Shown here in pieces: positions 34,001 to 40,500 of a DNA stretch of 43,997 nt; position 1 is the first letter of the stretch, and every line of letters starts with the position of its first letter. The DNA is from Mnemiopsis leidyi. Lineage: Eukaryota > Ctenophora > Tentaculata > Lobata > Bolinopsidae. A model generated the notes under the pieces. That model ran no database searches. It was not told the DNA's origin and saw only the letters and a program-made list of their open reading frames with translations. The translations under genes were made by a program, and so were the position numbers. The stretch spans positions 279,367 through 323,363 of the forward strand of contig JH154060.1 in the NCBI GenBank assembly GCA_000226015.1, given 5' to 3'.

Positions 34001-34440
34001 TTAGCAGTCTGATTCGTCTCTTCGTTAAACACTTGTTCGTTAAAATATCTTAAAACGCTCTGATCTACCTTGCAGGAAATAAGTTCCGCGTATGGCCGGA
34101 CATCTCCAGACGGGGCTTACTCTGAAAGTGAACCTGATACTAACTGTTAGTAAATGTAATGGTTCAAATCAAGCCCAGAGCAAAATAATCGCAATTTAGA
34201 ATAAAGTTCAAGCGATTATTACAGTAATATTTCAAAATTCACCTTACAATTATCTGTTACACAGATCCGACGTTTGATATCGGACCTGTTGTCCTAAAGC
34301 CAAGGGAGCAGAAAATCCAGGAGTTTAGGGACATGAAAAAACGAGAAGCATCCACCAAAATGAGCAACCCTCTACACACAGGCCAGGTATGGGAAGACAT
34401 TGTCAACCGGCAATTACCTAGACTTAAAACTCTGGTGTAA
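7077..34440 (+). CDS. Large double-KIND-domain protein (KNDC1/v-KIND-like N-terminal architecture)
   Basis: Exons: 7077-7263, 13688-13848, 14270-14363, 14519-14592, 15063-15224, 17603-17907, 18101-18957, 19214-19305, 19566-20987, 21162-21252, 21439-22132 (or from 21394), 22336-22361, 22534-22592, 22735-22840, 23027-23095, 30607-30761, 30934-31008, 31319-33155, 33282-33373, 33841-33957, 34076-34145, 34265-34386. Every junction is AG/GT with matching phase; total about 2289 residues. The last frame can run on to a stop at 34440 (about 2306) or splice onward. Order: KIND1 (about 1-125), a Ser/Pro/Lys/Arg-rich then acidic disordered linker, KIND2 (about 1409-1540), and a second long disordered region with a possible coiled coil. 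KIND domains are catalytically dead kinase C-lobe folds that bind partners (known in SPIRE, PTPN13, KNDC1). No RasGEF, WH2 or FERM domain is seen. Exons could be missing in the gap at 16630-17345. Confidence 0.75.
7601..8836 (-). CDS. Gag-like domain fused to FG-repeat (nucleoporin-like) tail
   Basis: One uninterrupted frame of about 411 residues from the Met of MSHKLKPNDL; the frame is open 78 bases further up, but a CAG lies just before this Met and may be an acceptor. Residues about 25-205 are helical and resemble the capsid part of Ty3/Gypsy-type Gag: a hydrophobic W/F-containing helix, the block EPFEDYFNRVKTAANSIDW, and an ending DILNTALEYEEKN. Residues about 215-355 contain eight FG motifs (SLFG, GFG, TLFG, GLFG, FTFG, FQFG, TLFG, PFG) in a Gly/Ser/Ala/Pro-rich setting, as in nuclear-pore FG nucleoporins. 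Residues 397-402 (TVKRKR) look like a nuclear localisation signal. There is no zinc knuckle, protease or reverse transcriptase, so it is not an intact element. The Gag relation is inferred from pattern only. It is antisense within the first KIND intron. Confidence 0.6.
   Translation of the reverse strand: MSHKLKPNDLTSLLLKSSSDFSWGTSHNRLVRFDRFVDELKAKFSIVDWETNGDSVGGFSKQQSSKSAIENAKKDLMSLCAGPQLRDIIGSVTCDTFDETVKATRKKLLKDISPLLQLANLLSETQGFSEPFEDYFNRVKTAANSIDWDSFSSENIKNALIATTFASRCHNQYVKGHCLAVRNLDSINLQDILNTALEYEEKNTAPASFPQVGNTGSLFGPPAAGFGGGLFKSAPTGAKTTLFGSSGCDVATSSGLFGQAKPPPPKKCTQNYRYDQDGNLDPSSTNTGSFSGFTFGGGAASRPSGGIFQFGSAPPSSQTGSAQSAAGDLSSGASFEENRTTLFGSPAVTKAAPFGGSKTNIFMSDSKGNTSKEGEASSGQSSSEVEASTATGITRTVKRKRSDAGTADKAS
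8837..10366. other. AT-rich intronic/intergenic stretch
   Basis: Lies between the Gag/FG gene and the BTB gene, inside the first KIND-gene intron. Very AT-rich, with a TATATATA-rich spot near 9490-9530. I see no exon with convincing coding character on either strand. Confidence 0.5.
10367..12029 (-). CDS. BTB/POZ-domain protein with a one-base frameshift
   Basis: Starts at the Met of MAVAIPKVQVPMNFG (12029); an acceptor-like CTGCAG lies 15 bases upstream. The first frame gives an N-terminal BTB domain (ANSMIISYNSPVVEDL, EFTKDAVKSFLEATYSGEV) and stops after KATFSRFQ at 11736. Shifting one base in the A-run at 11750-11754 restores a continuous BTB-to-BACK sequence, RDFNKLGHVFGVSWIVERC, which then runs to 10367. 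Joined length is about 553 residues. The middle is helical and of unknown type. The C-terminal about 140 residues form a Trp/His/Cys-rich region (KHWCWGAYRFFSRG, WFWYLGAGAKIRP) that I do not recognise; CCG|GTAATA there may be a donor. BTB domains dimerise and often serve as CUL3 adaptors. The break could be a homopolymer error or a real mutation. Confidence 0.7.
12084..12544. other. Short spacer between the BTB and RPP25 genes
   Basis: AT-rich and without a recognisable exon. A faint similarity exists between about 12341-12385 and the BTB 5' end at 12005-12080 (shared TTTTGGAATTGCCA and GCCTTATCAT), possibly a decayed local duplication. Confidence 0.35.
12545..13595 (-). CDS. RPP25: RNase P/MRP subunit p25-like (Alba domain)
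   Basis: Three exons: 13595-13439, 13243-13116, 12973-12545 (stop included), phases 1 and 0, about 237 residues (234 from the second Met, MENYTK). The Alba core has the family signature: ISGIGKAVNKAVSTAELLKK, then DLHQTNAIHFVTITEIW, then VERKVPAISIKLDI, and the diagnostic GPGYQPP that follows the Alba fold in vertebrate RPP25 and RPP25L. The tail from about residue 145 is Lys/Gln/Asn-rich and disordered (QKKFKKFTSKPKEK). In this family the Alba protein pairs with RPP20/POP7 and binds the P3 region of RNase P and MRP RNA in the nucleolus. The gene lies antisense in the first KIND intron, and its start is only 92 bp from KIND exon 2. I cannot separate RPP25 from RPP25L. Confidence 0.88.
14593..15062 (+). 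other. KIND-gene intron with probable transposon debris
   Basis: This intron contains two short GC-richer pieces with related text, GCGCCACTAGGGGG near 14731 and GGCGCCACTAAGGGGCA near 14891, in otherwise AT-rich DNA. They look like remnants of a dispersed element. No gene is visible. Confidence 0.35.
15400..16620. repeat. CpG-rich degenerate tandem repeat block
   Basis: CpG and GCGCGC are abundant here, unlike the rest of the window. Blocks recur: GCGCGCAAAA near 15884, 16125 and 16456; AGGTGCTT followed by a CGC-rich stretch near 15867 and 16414; TCGCTAAGCCAACAAAGCCC near 15942 with a variant near 16259; GCTAAGCTTG near 16042 and 16342; GCGGCGTAATTAA near 15721 and 15798. The main near-duplicate blocks lie about 300 bp apart. 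It sits in the KIND-gene intron next to the gap and shows no long frame of its own apart from a short one at 16070-16261. Confidence 0.5.
16630..17345. other. Assembly gap (716 N)
   Basis: All bases are N. The long open frames across it, with poly-Gly, poly-Pro or poly-Leu, are artefacts of the flanking triplet repeat. The gap lies between KIND-gene exons 15063-15224 and 17603-17907, so exons could be missing, although the flanking exons are both in phase 0. Confidence 0.98.
17346..17510. repeat. (CTC)n triplet microsatellite
   Basis: A nearly pure CTC array of about 165 bp with one slip near 17389. The same CTC text precedes the gap (16606-16629), so the gap probably lies within one longer array. 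Confidence 0.95.
18101..20987 (+). other. Disordered Ser/Pro/Lys/Arg linker with basophilic kinase-type motifs
   Basis: This part of the double-KIND gene (exons 18101-18957, 19214-19305, 19566-20987) encodes low-complexity, highly basic sequence followed by acidic sequence. Repeated units of the type RKxSxxSPSxxRK (SPSVTRKSSSASPAVKRKSS) occur near 19680-19770. Motifs matching the basic-basic-x-Ser consensus are RRQSV (near 18940), QRKASL (near 19857), RRASL (near 19945) and RRKSV (near 20000). A further RRASI lies beyond KIND2 (near 32254). Exon 19214-19305 has a second possible acceptor at 19229, also in frame. Confidence 0.65.
21384..21483 (+). repeat. 45-bp tandem duplication spanning a splice acceptor
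   Basis: TTTCAGGAAGAAAGCCTGTA at 21388 recurs 45 bp later as TTTCAGGAAAAAAGCCTGTA, each followed by the same GTAACCAATCAAGTGAAAT. Each copy carries a usable acceptor (exon start 21394 or 21439). The difference is 45 bases, so both preserve frame and change the product by 15 residues. Confidence 0.8.
23096..23783 (+). other. Start of the long KIND2 intron and channel-gene 3' flank
   Basis: Contains AT-rich intron sequence and the 3' untranslated region of the first channel gene. No exon is evident in either strand. Upstream, in the preceding intron (22894-22923), the 10-bp unit ACAAAACGTA is repeated three times. Confidence 0.45.
23654..23659 (-). terminator. Polyadenylation signal AATAAA for the channel gene ending at 23784
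   Basis: TTTATT on the plus strand reads AATAAA on the minus strand, about 125 bases past the stop codon of the channel gene. It is the only perfect hexamer noticed in that flank. Confidence 0.5.
23784..25880 (-). CDS. Ankyrin-repeat six-TM cation channel, TRP-like (paralogue 1)
   Basis: One frame of 698 residues. Four ankyrin-type units at about 69-200 (INGQTALHALCLYGSINALK, TSRTPLHVASICNSVKCVKY, GHSPLWLALYYRNDEICRLL). Six hydrophobic segments at about 289-309, 323-345, 405-430, 439-462, 481-502 and 573-600. The S5-S6 loop has a Pro-rich insert (PDPTPPPHPGSPPHP) before a pore-helix-like FYRVYRMTFSDYSYSDG. The C-terminus has a short coiled coil (about 658-684). It clearly pairs with the neighbouring channel (shared AHYC, RTPLH, SPLWLA and FWKTI blocks). 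In the sixth segment the TRP-type NLLIA is replaced (LLKILGGMVFAVL), so gating or assembly may differ. The ATG is directly preceded by a CTAG acceptor, so an upstream exon or leader is possible. TRP-like is by architecture; the family is not assigned. Confidence 0.8.
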   Translation of the reverse strand: MPTLRYTAPFQFGAQVRNSKDYKIHEYIDEQKLSNFTSPFDSPYPKIDIDLKYFKILCEDADEKNKGDINGQTALHALCLYGSINALKILLEAGADLGCEDLAGFSVAHYCVMSDRDDLLAYLDRSGVSITKQALSTSRTPLHVASICNSVKCVKYLLESGVNCNQLDNYGHSPLWLALYYRNDEICRLLHQKGAQINLNEVDKVCFVFRTVEKCTAFGQTLLNSYITSCPYRGVSCVWLNSLVNGVSYESSDLSHSYLYLTTPKREFIEHPVIRCYTRAAWQHFGRKSAVINFATYLLFSLLWTFHFMTDNGKTFRDKSNVGRIISFSFLLPYAGFMIYSLMVKMKRIYEKQLQCIDFEKRLVDKELDNLHPCMWNAYHVLLKEKRQLGQKLIHLRVGKILAQKIHELIIMLMIVLIMILDLILTMTASSVEEDRNPGINIAYIVISSAVLVLVWLNTFYKLRYFQEFGTFLVSIKKLSNLLVKFAVMFVFFYIPVACVFWKTIYESTDGNQPDPTPPPHPGSPPHPLSSTDNTTRVTFPDAFYRVYRMTFSDYSYSDGLKIAAKQGIPAWWNVLTLYWLTVGGLILLKILGGMVFAVLSEPLKESLLIAYRERLHYICEVVMNQTNSKRQDFARHLELDCKPYVSEGELIRDVRGPSEEMEREMERINQRLDRLTDQIYQNGVDRSVSSASGLNIS
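25881..25990 (-). other. 110-bp intron-like spacer between the two channel ORFs
   Basis: On the minus strand the upstream ORF ends TACGTCTAG, and the next bases are GTAAAAT, a good donor. The spacer ends in TACCTAG directly before the ATG of the downstream ORF, with a branch-like TCTAATC about 30 bases earlier. Removing exactly this interval puts TAG next to ATG in the same frame. The spacer also contains several ATG triplets that would be upstream starts if it stayed in a leader. Confidence 0.55.
25991..28457 (-). CDS. Ankyrin-repeat six-TM cation channel, TRP-like (paralogue 2)
   Basis: Two exons: 28457-28410 (MQRGNVNNILVDGQQG, donor GTAAG) and 28240-25991 (acceptor TTGTAG), both phase 0, 765 residues. 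Ankyrin repeats at about 119-250 (GRRAVHLIAYLG, GFNPAHYCAMSDN, GRTPLHIAASCGSLKVVKFL, GKSPLWLASFYKH). Six TM segments at about 351-374, 393-416, 478-502, 509-532, 550-572 and 627-649. Between S5 and S6 a pore-like FYKVFRMAVADYDFDDG carries an acidic cluster. S6 ends LVNLLIALMGSKF, the conserved N-L-L-I-A pattern of TRP channels. The tail is Ser/Thr-rich. The gene is antisense inside the KIND2 intron and tandem with its paralogue. Function as a cation channel is inferred from fold; the stimulus is unknown. Confidence 0.85.
28458..30606 (+). other. KIND2 intron, remainder, with degenerate repeat
   Basis: No coding exon is evident. About 28855-28985 repeats the units ATACGGTTATACACAAATG and AAATGTACAAAATGTA; the Cys/Tyr-rich frame over it is a by-product. 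The 5' half of the stretch should hold the promoter of the channel gene starting at 28457. A palindromic TGACGTCA is at 30098. Confidence 0.45.
30098..30105. promoter_or_regulatory. CRE-like palindrome TGACGTCA
   Basis: A perfect 8-bp CREB/ATF-type site within the KIND2 intron. A CACGTG E-box lies about 50 bp further on, near 30155. No transcript start is visible nearby, so function is speculative. Confidence 0.3.
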
Positions 34441-34668
34441 AATCATTGTTTAGAGTCGTTTGTCCATAGTGTCAGTCATCAGTGTACACTGTACAGCTAG
34501 GTTTTAATTCTGATATGTCCCAAAACTTTTGATTCTAACCTGAAACACTGCACACAATCACAGCGCAACAACCACCACTACAACTAGAATTTCTACAACG
34601 AACAGTTTCCCAACCCAAAACTTTCAACAGGTAGAAGTTCCTGCTCCACCGCAATACTTCGACAAAAC

Positions 34669-34905
34669 AGCTGAAAGTTTGCCGTTTCTGTCCAGCTACC
34701 AACTTCCATCTCTTATGTGACTGATTAGAGAAGAAAGTTTGCCGTTTCTGTCCAGCTACCAACTTCCATCTCTTATGTGACTGATTAGAGAAGTTTGCCG
34801 TTTCTGTCCAGCTACCAACTTCCATCTCTTATGTGACTGATTAGAGAAGTTTGCCGTTTCTGTCCAGCTACCAACTTCCATCTCTCATGTGACTGATTAG
34901 AGAAG
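34669..34905. repeat. Minisatellite, four copies of 54-60 bp
   Basis: Units beginning GCCGTTTCTGTCCAGCTACC start at 34681, 34741, 34795 and 34849. The first is 60 bp and the others 54 bp; the difference is a six-base GAAAGT-type insertion at the junction. The copies are nearly identical, so expansion is recent. It is just beyond the last firm exon of the KIND gene. Confidence 0.9.
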
Positions 34906-36224
34906 AAATTTGACTTGAGTTTAAGATGGCGTGGCGATAAACCATTATCATTACTTCATGAAAATTGTATACTTGTATTATGTATAAATATTAAGCGTAC
35001 TGTATGAATAATGGACTTTTTTGGTCATACTCATAGATGATTGGAAAAATTATGTTTGTTATTATTGAAAGGTAAAATAATCTAATTATCTGATTTAGCC
35101 CGAACATTAAGCCTGCAATAAGCATTGAATTTGAATCATTTCCCTTTTAGTTTAAGATCAGATTTCTTTAAAATGTATCAAATGATTTCTGATCCCTCGC
35201 AATGGTCTCTTTTTCTTGCCAACTTTCGTTAAATCGATCAAAGGAAAACAACATGTATATTCTTTTAAGTAACATAAAATATTTTTAAGGGTTTTTAAGA
35301 CAATTGCTTGAAAAGATGAAGATTATCATCCTATTTCAGAGTTTGAAACATTACAGTTAAACGGTTTAACCTCTTCACAACAACTATTTTAATACAACGT
35401 TCTCTTTCCCTTTACACATGTGAACATAATCCAATATGGTCATATGCATATATCACGTGTTTTATGTGTTTGAGGTCTTACAGCGATTAAAATAACGTTT
35501 TCAGTTCAAACGAAACAGTTCTGAACGCCAGAATATTTTCAAATCAACTTAAAGCGAAAGTTGATTTAGTAATTAGTAGACCATACTGAACTAAGCTAAA
35601 TAAAACGGAGGGCTTCTAGTTCTTTTAAGGTCAATCTTCCCTTTTAAGAAAACTAAGTGTGAAATTTAAAAACTGCGGTGTTTTCTTTATCAAAAGTGAG
35701 TCACATTAGGAATACTACATCAGGACAATTGAAAAATAAGGACAATTTGATCACGGTGAAAAGCTGATAAAGCCCGCTAGGACAATCTTGAAGTTAAATC
35801 ATCAATGTATAAATAGCATGTTCAGTAGTTGCAATCTTGAAAATCACTCGTCTCATCTAAGTAAATGTTGACACTGTTACTGTATCATAAAAGGGAAGTG
35901 TAACTGTACCATGAAGAGTACTGTTACAGGTTACTGGATCATAAAGAGTACTGTTACTGCACATTATGAGTACCGTTTCTGTACCAAAATGCGTCAATGA
36001 TTGTCTTTAAAGATATTATCGTTTAGTCGGTGTTTCAAGATTGGCAACTACAAAAGTCGAAGACGTCTTAAATACATATTCATTTGACAGAGCATAATAT
36101 ATGTATGAATATCATATAACTGCAATCCTTCTAAATAAATAAATACTAAGGTATCAAACGTCAAAATCCTAGGTAGTTCCCCCAGTGCCACAAAATCTGA
36201 CTATATTCACAACTCAAGAATTAG
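34906..36224. other. AT-rich stretch without a clear gene
   Basis: No coding exon recognised. About 35865-35985 has loose repeats of AGAGTACTGTTAC. It is either intergenic or an intron of the KIND gene, depending on whether that gene ends at 34440 or continues to the candidate exons at 36225. Confidence 0.4.
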
Positions 36225-36607
36225 AACGGTTACCATGCGACAGACTCAGATCGTGATGCCGGACGTTACTTGGTCTCGTTTAGAGCCAAACTCGTGGGAC
36301 AATTAAAGGTGTGTTTTGATGTGAATATTTCTTTCTACTATTTGACCAATATTATCATAATTCAAATTTTCAAAAAAAGGGTTCACAATCTCAAAATTTT
36401 TCGATCTCGTTCTTGTCACAAATTTCCAGGACACATGTTAATCATTTTTTATCTAAACTGCCGCTAATCCTATGTCCGACAACTAATCCAATTATAAACG
36501 ATGAAGGATGCATCATTACAATGGATTTTACTCCGAGACCTGCCACGAATATCAAGTTGACACCCGCCCTGTGTCTTATTCTGAACACGTTAAACAATAA
36601 ATCGTAG
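36225..36607 (+). other. Possible final two exons of the KIND gene
   Basis: An acceptor ATTAG precedes 36225 and opens a frame in phase 0, compatible with the donor at 34386: YHATDSDRDAGRYLVSFRAK then LVGQLK, ending near 36308 with AAGGT|GTG. A second acceptor CCAG at 36429 gives PTTNPIINDEGCIITMDFTP and runs to a stop at 36607; with the donor after AAGGT the phases match (2). AATAAA follows at 36886. I do not recognise a domain. This is weaker than the upstream model; a separate small gene or chance frames are alternatives. Confidence 0.3.
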
Positions 36608-37599
36608 ACAATTTGTTTCCGTAGTGTGGTAAGAGTGCCACCTGTTCAGGAAACTATATCATAAACCATTTTATAGAGGTCTAAAATGGCGATTTCAGAG
36701 TGATAATCCATTACAAAACACGCTTGATCAATTTCAAGGAAATATCTCAAAAACCATACTCAAGGTAATGTCACATCTCAAATCTTATGTTTGCTAACAA
36801 ATAGATCAAATACATAAAATTCATATCCTCACTTTCACCCGTAACTTAAAAGATATTAGATAAGCCGAAAATTTTCAATGATCACAATAAAATACATAAC
36901 TTTTTGATTAAAATGAGAGGCGTACAAATGGTAGAGGAGTGTTGGGAAGTAGGCACGTGAAAAAAAGGCAGCGTACAAAAAAGGTTACAGCAATAAAGCT
37001 CCAATACGCTGAGCCGGCCATGGGAAAAAGAAAATGCACCACCAAGTTTTGGGGCGCAACAAATTGGGGCTTTACCGCTGAGAGAGTTGCAGGCTACTTA
37101 TAAAAGTTGTACAAAACATCAAACTCCGATTTAGTTTGTATGGAGTAAGTACAAATGTATTACAGTAAGCCTAAACAAGAGTAACTAGAATCTAGTGATC
37201 CACGAGTACAATATCACGTGTATTCACTTAGTTCTTAAAGCGGGACAAAACATGATACAACATGTTACAACATATTACAACATGTTACCATGGTTACAAC
37301 ATGTTAGAACATGTTAGCATGGTTACAACAGCTTACCGCTTCGCTGCACCGACATAAATATAAGTAGACTCCAAAGCAGAATAAATATAGGATCACAGCC
37401 GGAATGGGACCCAGCTTTATCACACGAGATAGCTCGAATTTCTGTTCTCAGTTTTCGAATTGATGATTTCTTTAAAAGATAGATGAAAATGTAGGAGATA
37501 GAAACTCGAGCTATCGAGTAAAAGAAACCAGATTTCGGCTAAGAAAAGCTGGTTGGGCTAGAGATAAGTTTAAATCTCAGAGCGCTCCCTCTTTACTGT
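36608..37599. other. Intergenic region before the CNOT6-type gene
   Basis: No gene recognised. About 37250-37325 carries loose repeats of ACATGTTACAACAT. The minus-strand deadenylase ends at 37600. Confidence 0.45.
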
Positions 37600-40500
37600 T
37601 CATCTTGAATTGGGGTTGATTAGTTCTAACTCTGAAATTAACGGGAAGTGGTCAGAGGGATAGTGAACGTTGGGACACCCAATGATTTTGTTTTCTTTCA
37701 GCCAGTCGACATCGATTCCTCCCAGCACCCCAACAGTACGGAGACTATCTTTAGAGTGGAAGATGTGGTCGAGGATCCCCTTGAAATCGTAGGTGTAGTT
37801 AGTGTAGCGGAGCTTGTCAAGGAGATCGTCGGAGTAGCAGGACTTCAGTTTGAAGCCATGTTTGAAGTGTTTGCAGCCGTTCTTGTTCCCCAATGACTCC
37901 CCGTTTGCTTTCTTGAGGAAGCCGTGGTACTTCAGACCGTGAAACTCACGATGCTCCGTGCTGATCTGGCTCTTCAGGAGGAACTCAATCACTGCTGAGT
38001 CGGGGGTGGAGTTGAAATCTCCAGCAACCACCATGGGAATACTGTAGGAGCCTTTTATCTCCTTCACGAATGTTTCGACCTGAGGAGGAAGTTATTAACT
38101 TGGGTCCGAACTCCGAAGTGTATCTAAAAAATGAACAACAGTGAAACAATTGTCAAAGCTACAAAATGATTAAAATAGAATTTTATGTTTTTATCAGTAA
38201 TTTAGATACTTTGTTGATTTTCTCTGTAGACTTGAAAATGAGTTTTTACGGAGAAAATCAACTAAGTAACTAAATTTCAAGAATGAGACTTAATAACTAC
38301 TTGCTGCTATTAGAGTTTATCAGTAGTGCACATACCTCGTTCATGAACATGATGTTCTGAATAAGCTTAACATCAGAATACTCAGGGTCCCAGTTGATGT
38401 GAGTGTTCAGTATAACCAACTTGTTATGTCTTGTCCCTGTTTAAAGATTATATGAGCACCGATATAGCATAAAAAATACTAAAATATTAGAACCAGACTT
38501 TTAGAGCAGGCATGGTATATTACCGATACGGAACTAGCTCAAATAAAAGATTACCAGAAAACCACAACTCACCGTGACTCGGCTCCTTGATATCAAGACA
38601 GCAGACTATCCCGATATTATCTTTAGTTTGCACTCTGTTTATCATGTCATCTGCTCCTTCTGCATTAGCTATCGCCAGTTGGGAATAGTCGATAAACTTC
38701 TCTTTGTGCAAGCCAAATCTGCGAGGTTAAATCCTTGTTAGCATTACGTTTACAAATATTGAATGCACAAACATAAATGTTACTGTCGCCGGTTCCATGT
38801 AAGAAATATGTGCTCCAAACTTACACAATACAACAGACAGGTTCCGGTAGCGGACGTGAATTCAATTTCTGATGGACTTAATATGATCCTTGTCTAGTTT
38901 TGGGTATAATACTAGCGATGATATAATCACGCCAATTCAAGGACACATTTTTCCAATTCCACCTCCCGATATACGACGTAAGAACTCAGACTTCTGCGGT
39001 ATAGAATAGGAACTGGCACATTCCCAAACCGAGTAATAACACTTTCATAGTTTTTACGCTCAAAACTTGAAAAAACTATATCTAAACTTAGACTTTATTA
39101 AGTCAGATTGCTATAAAAAACACGCGAGCGACATAAAACTTGAAACACACACTTAGCTTACATCTAATCTATTTATCTCTATCTAATAGGCTGATTAGGA
39201 TTATGTAACGACCTTTAACTGCTTTTTGATGATTGACATGCACTTCAAAGTATGACTTTGGCCTTAACATTGTAGCACGATGAAATCAGAGCGAATCGAA
39301 TTGTTTAATTTTCTTAGCGACACGCCCAGGCCCCAGGCGCAGAAAAACGTTGTAATATTGCTGAAATGCGATCCTCGAAAAGTGAGTTTAAAATGGGGTT
39401 GTACCGGAAATTAAAGATGACAGCTGAAAGGCTATGATGTAAATTTATCACATTTATCCCTTTCAATTGGGAGCATTTCCGGGATCCAAATGTAAAACTA
39501 GTCACTCCGTTAACCAATAACATGTAATTGTAACAAGAATGCATCAAATCCACGGCGCGTCTTTAAAAACGCGCGTGGACATAAACTACAGCTGTTTGGG
39601 AAGACCCTTTCGTTGCGCTGCGACCAAATCCGGCCACCATTGTGGAGTCATCGTCGATGAAGTGATGTAATTAAGAGGAATTTCTTTCCTAATTCAATTG
39701 TTAGTCTGGCCGAAATGTCAAGTAAGGAGCAGGTTACACCACGGTTTCAGATTACCGGCTTTTCCGAGGAACACCCTGACTGGGTTGTGATGTCATTTTC
39801 AGGAAACTAACACGTGTGCAGACTCCAGATACTCGAAATATCAGAAATATATGCGGCCACATCGTCGGCTAAGCTTAAGTGAGCCCTCCTAAGGATTTAG
39901 TACCATTTCTCAGATACTTTTTCCTTTTCAAAACCCAATGACCGAATTTGTCAGCGGTTACAAGAAGGATAGTCCAGGAAGCAAATGTTAACTATAATGT
40001 ATTGAACTGTGAGTTGTACAGCTATCCAAGTGTACAATTGAATCTCTCCGAAAATGCCGTAACAAAATTGCCGAGCAGATGCTCTACCACTGTCCCCAGT
40101 ATGGCATAAATAGACTATGTGAGAAGATGGGAGCTTATTGTAAAACTTTTCTATTGTACAGCGGTCAATATAATTTGTAAGGACCCCACGGCCCACAGTC
40201 AATAGTAAGGATCTGAAAGACAATAGTAAGGATCTGAAAGTCAATAGTAAGGATCTGACAGTCAATAGTAAGGATTTGACAGTCAATAGTACTAAGGATC
40301 TGATAATCAATAGTAAGGATCTGACAGTCAATAGTAAGGATCTGATACTCAATAGTAAGGATCTGATAATCAATAGTAAGGATCTGATAATCAATAGTAA
40401 GGATCTGATAATCAATAGTAAGGATCTGATAATCTATAGTAAGGATCTGATAATCAATAGTAAGGACCTGATAAATCAACTTCTACTTTGATGAATAGAA

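Noticed and set aside
40198-40478. Regularly spaced repeats as a possible CRISPR array
   Set aside because: Repeats are contiguous without spacers, and the window is clearly eukaryotic.
40165-40491. Three overlapping frames with repeated IDYQILT or INSKDLI peptides
   Set aside because: They are by-products of the 21-bp minisatellite, open on both strands.
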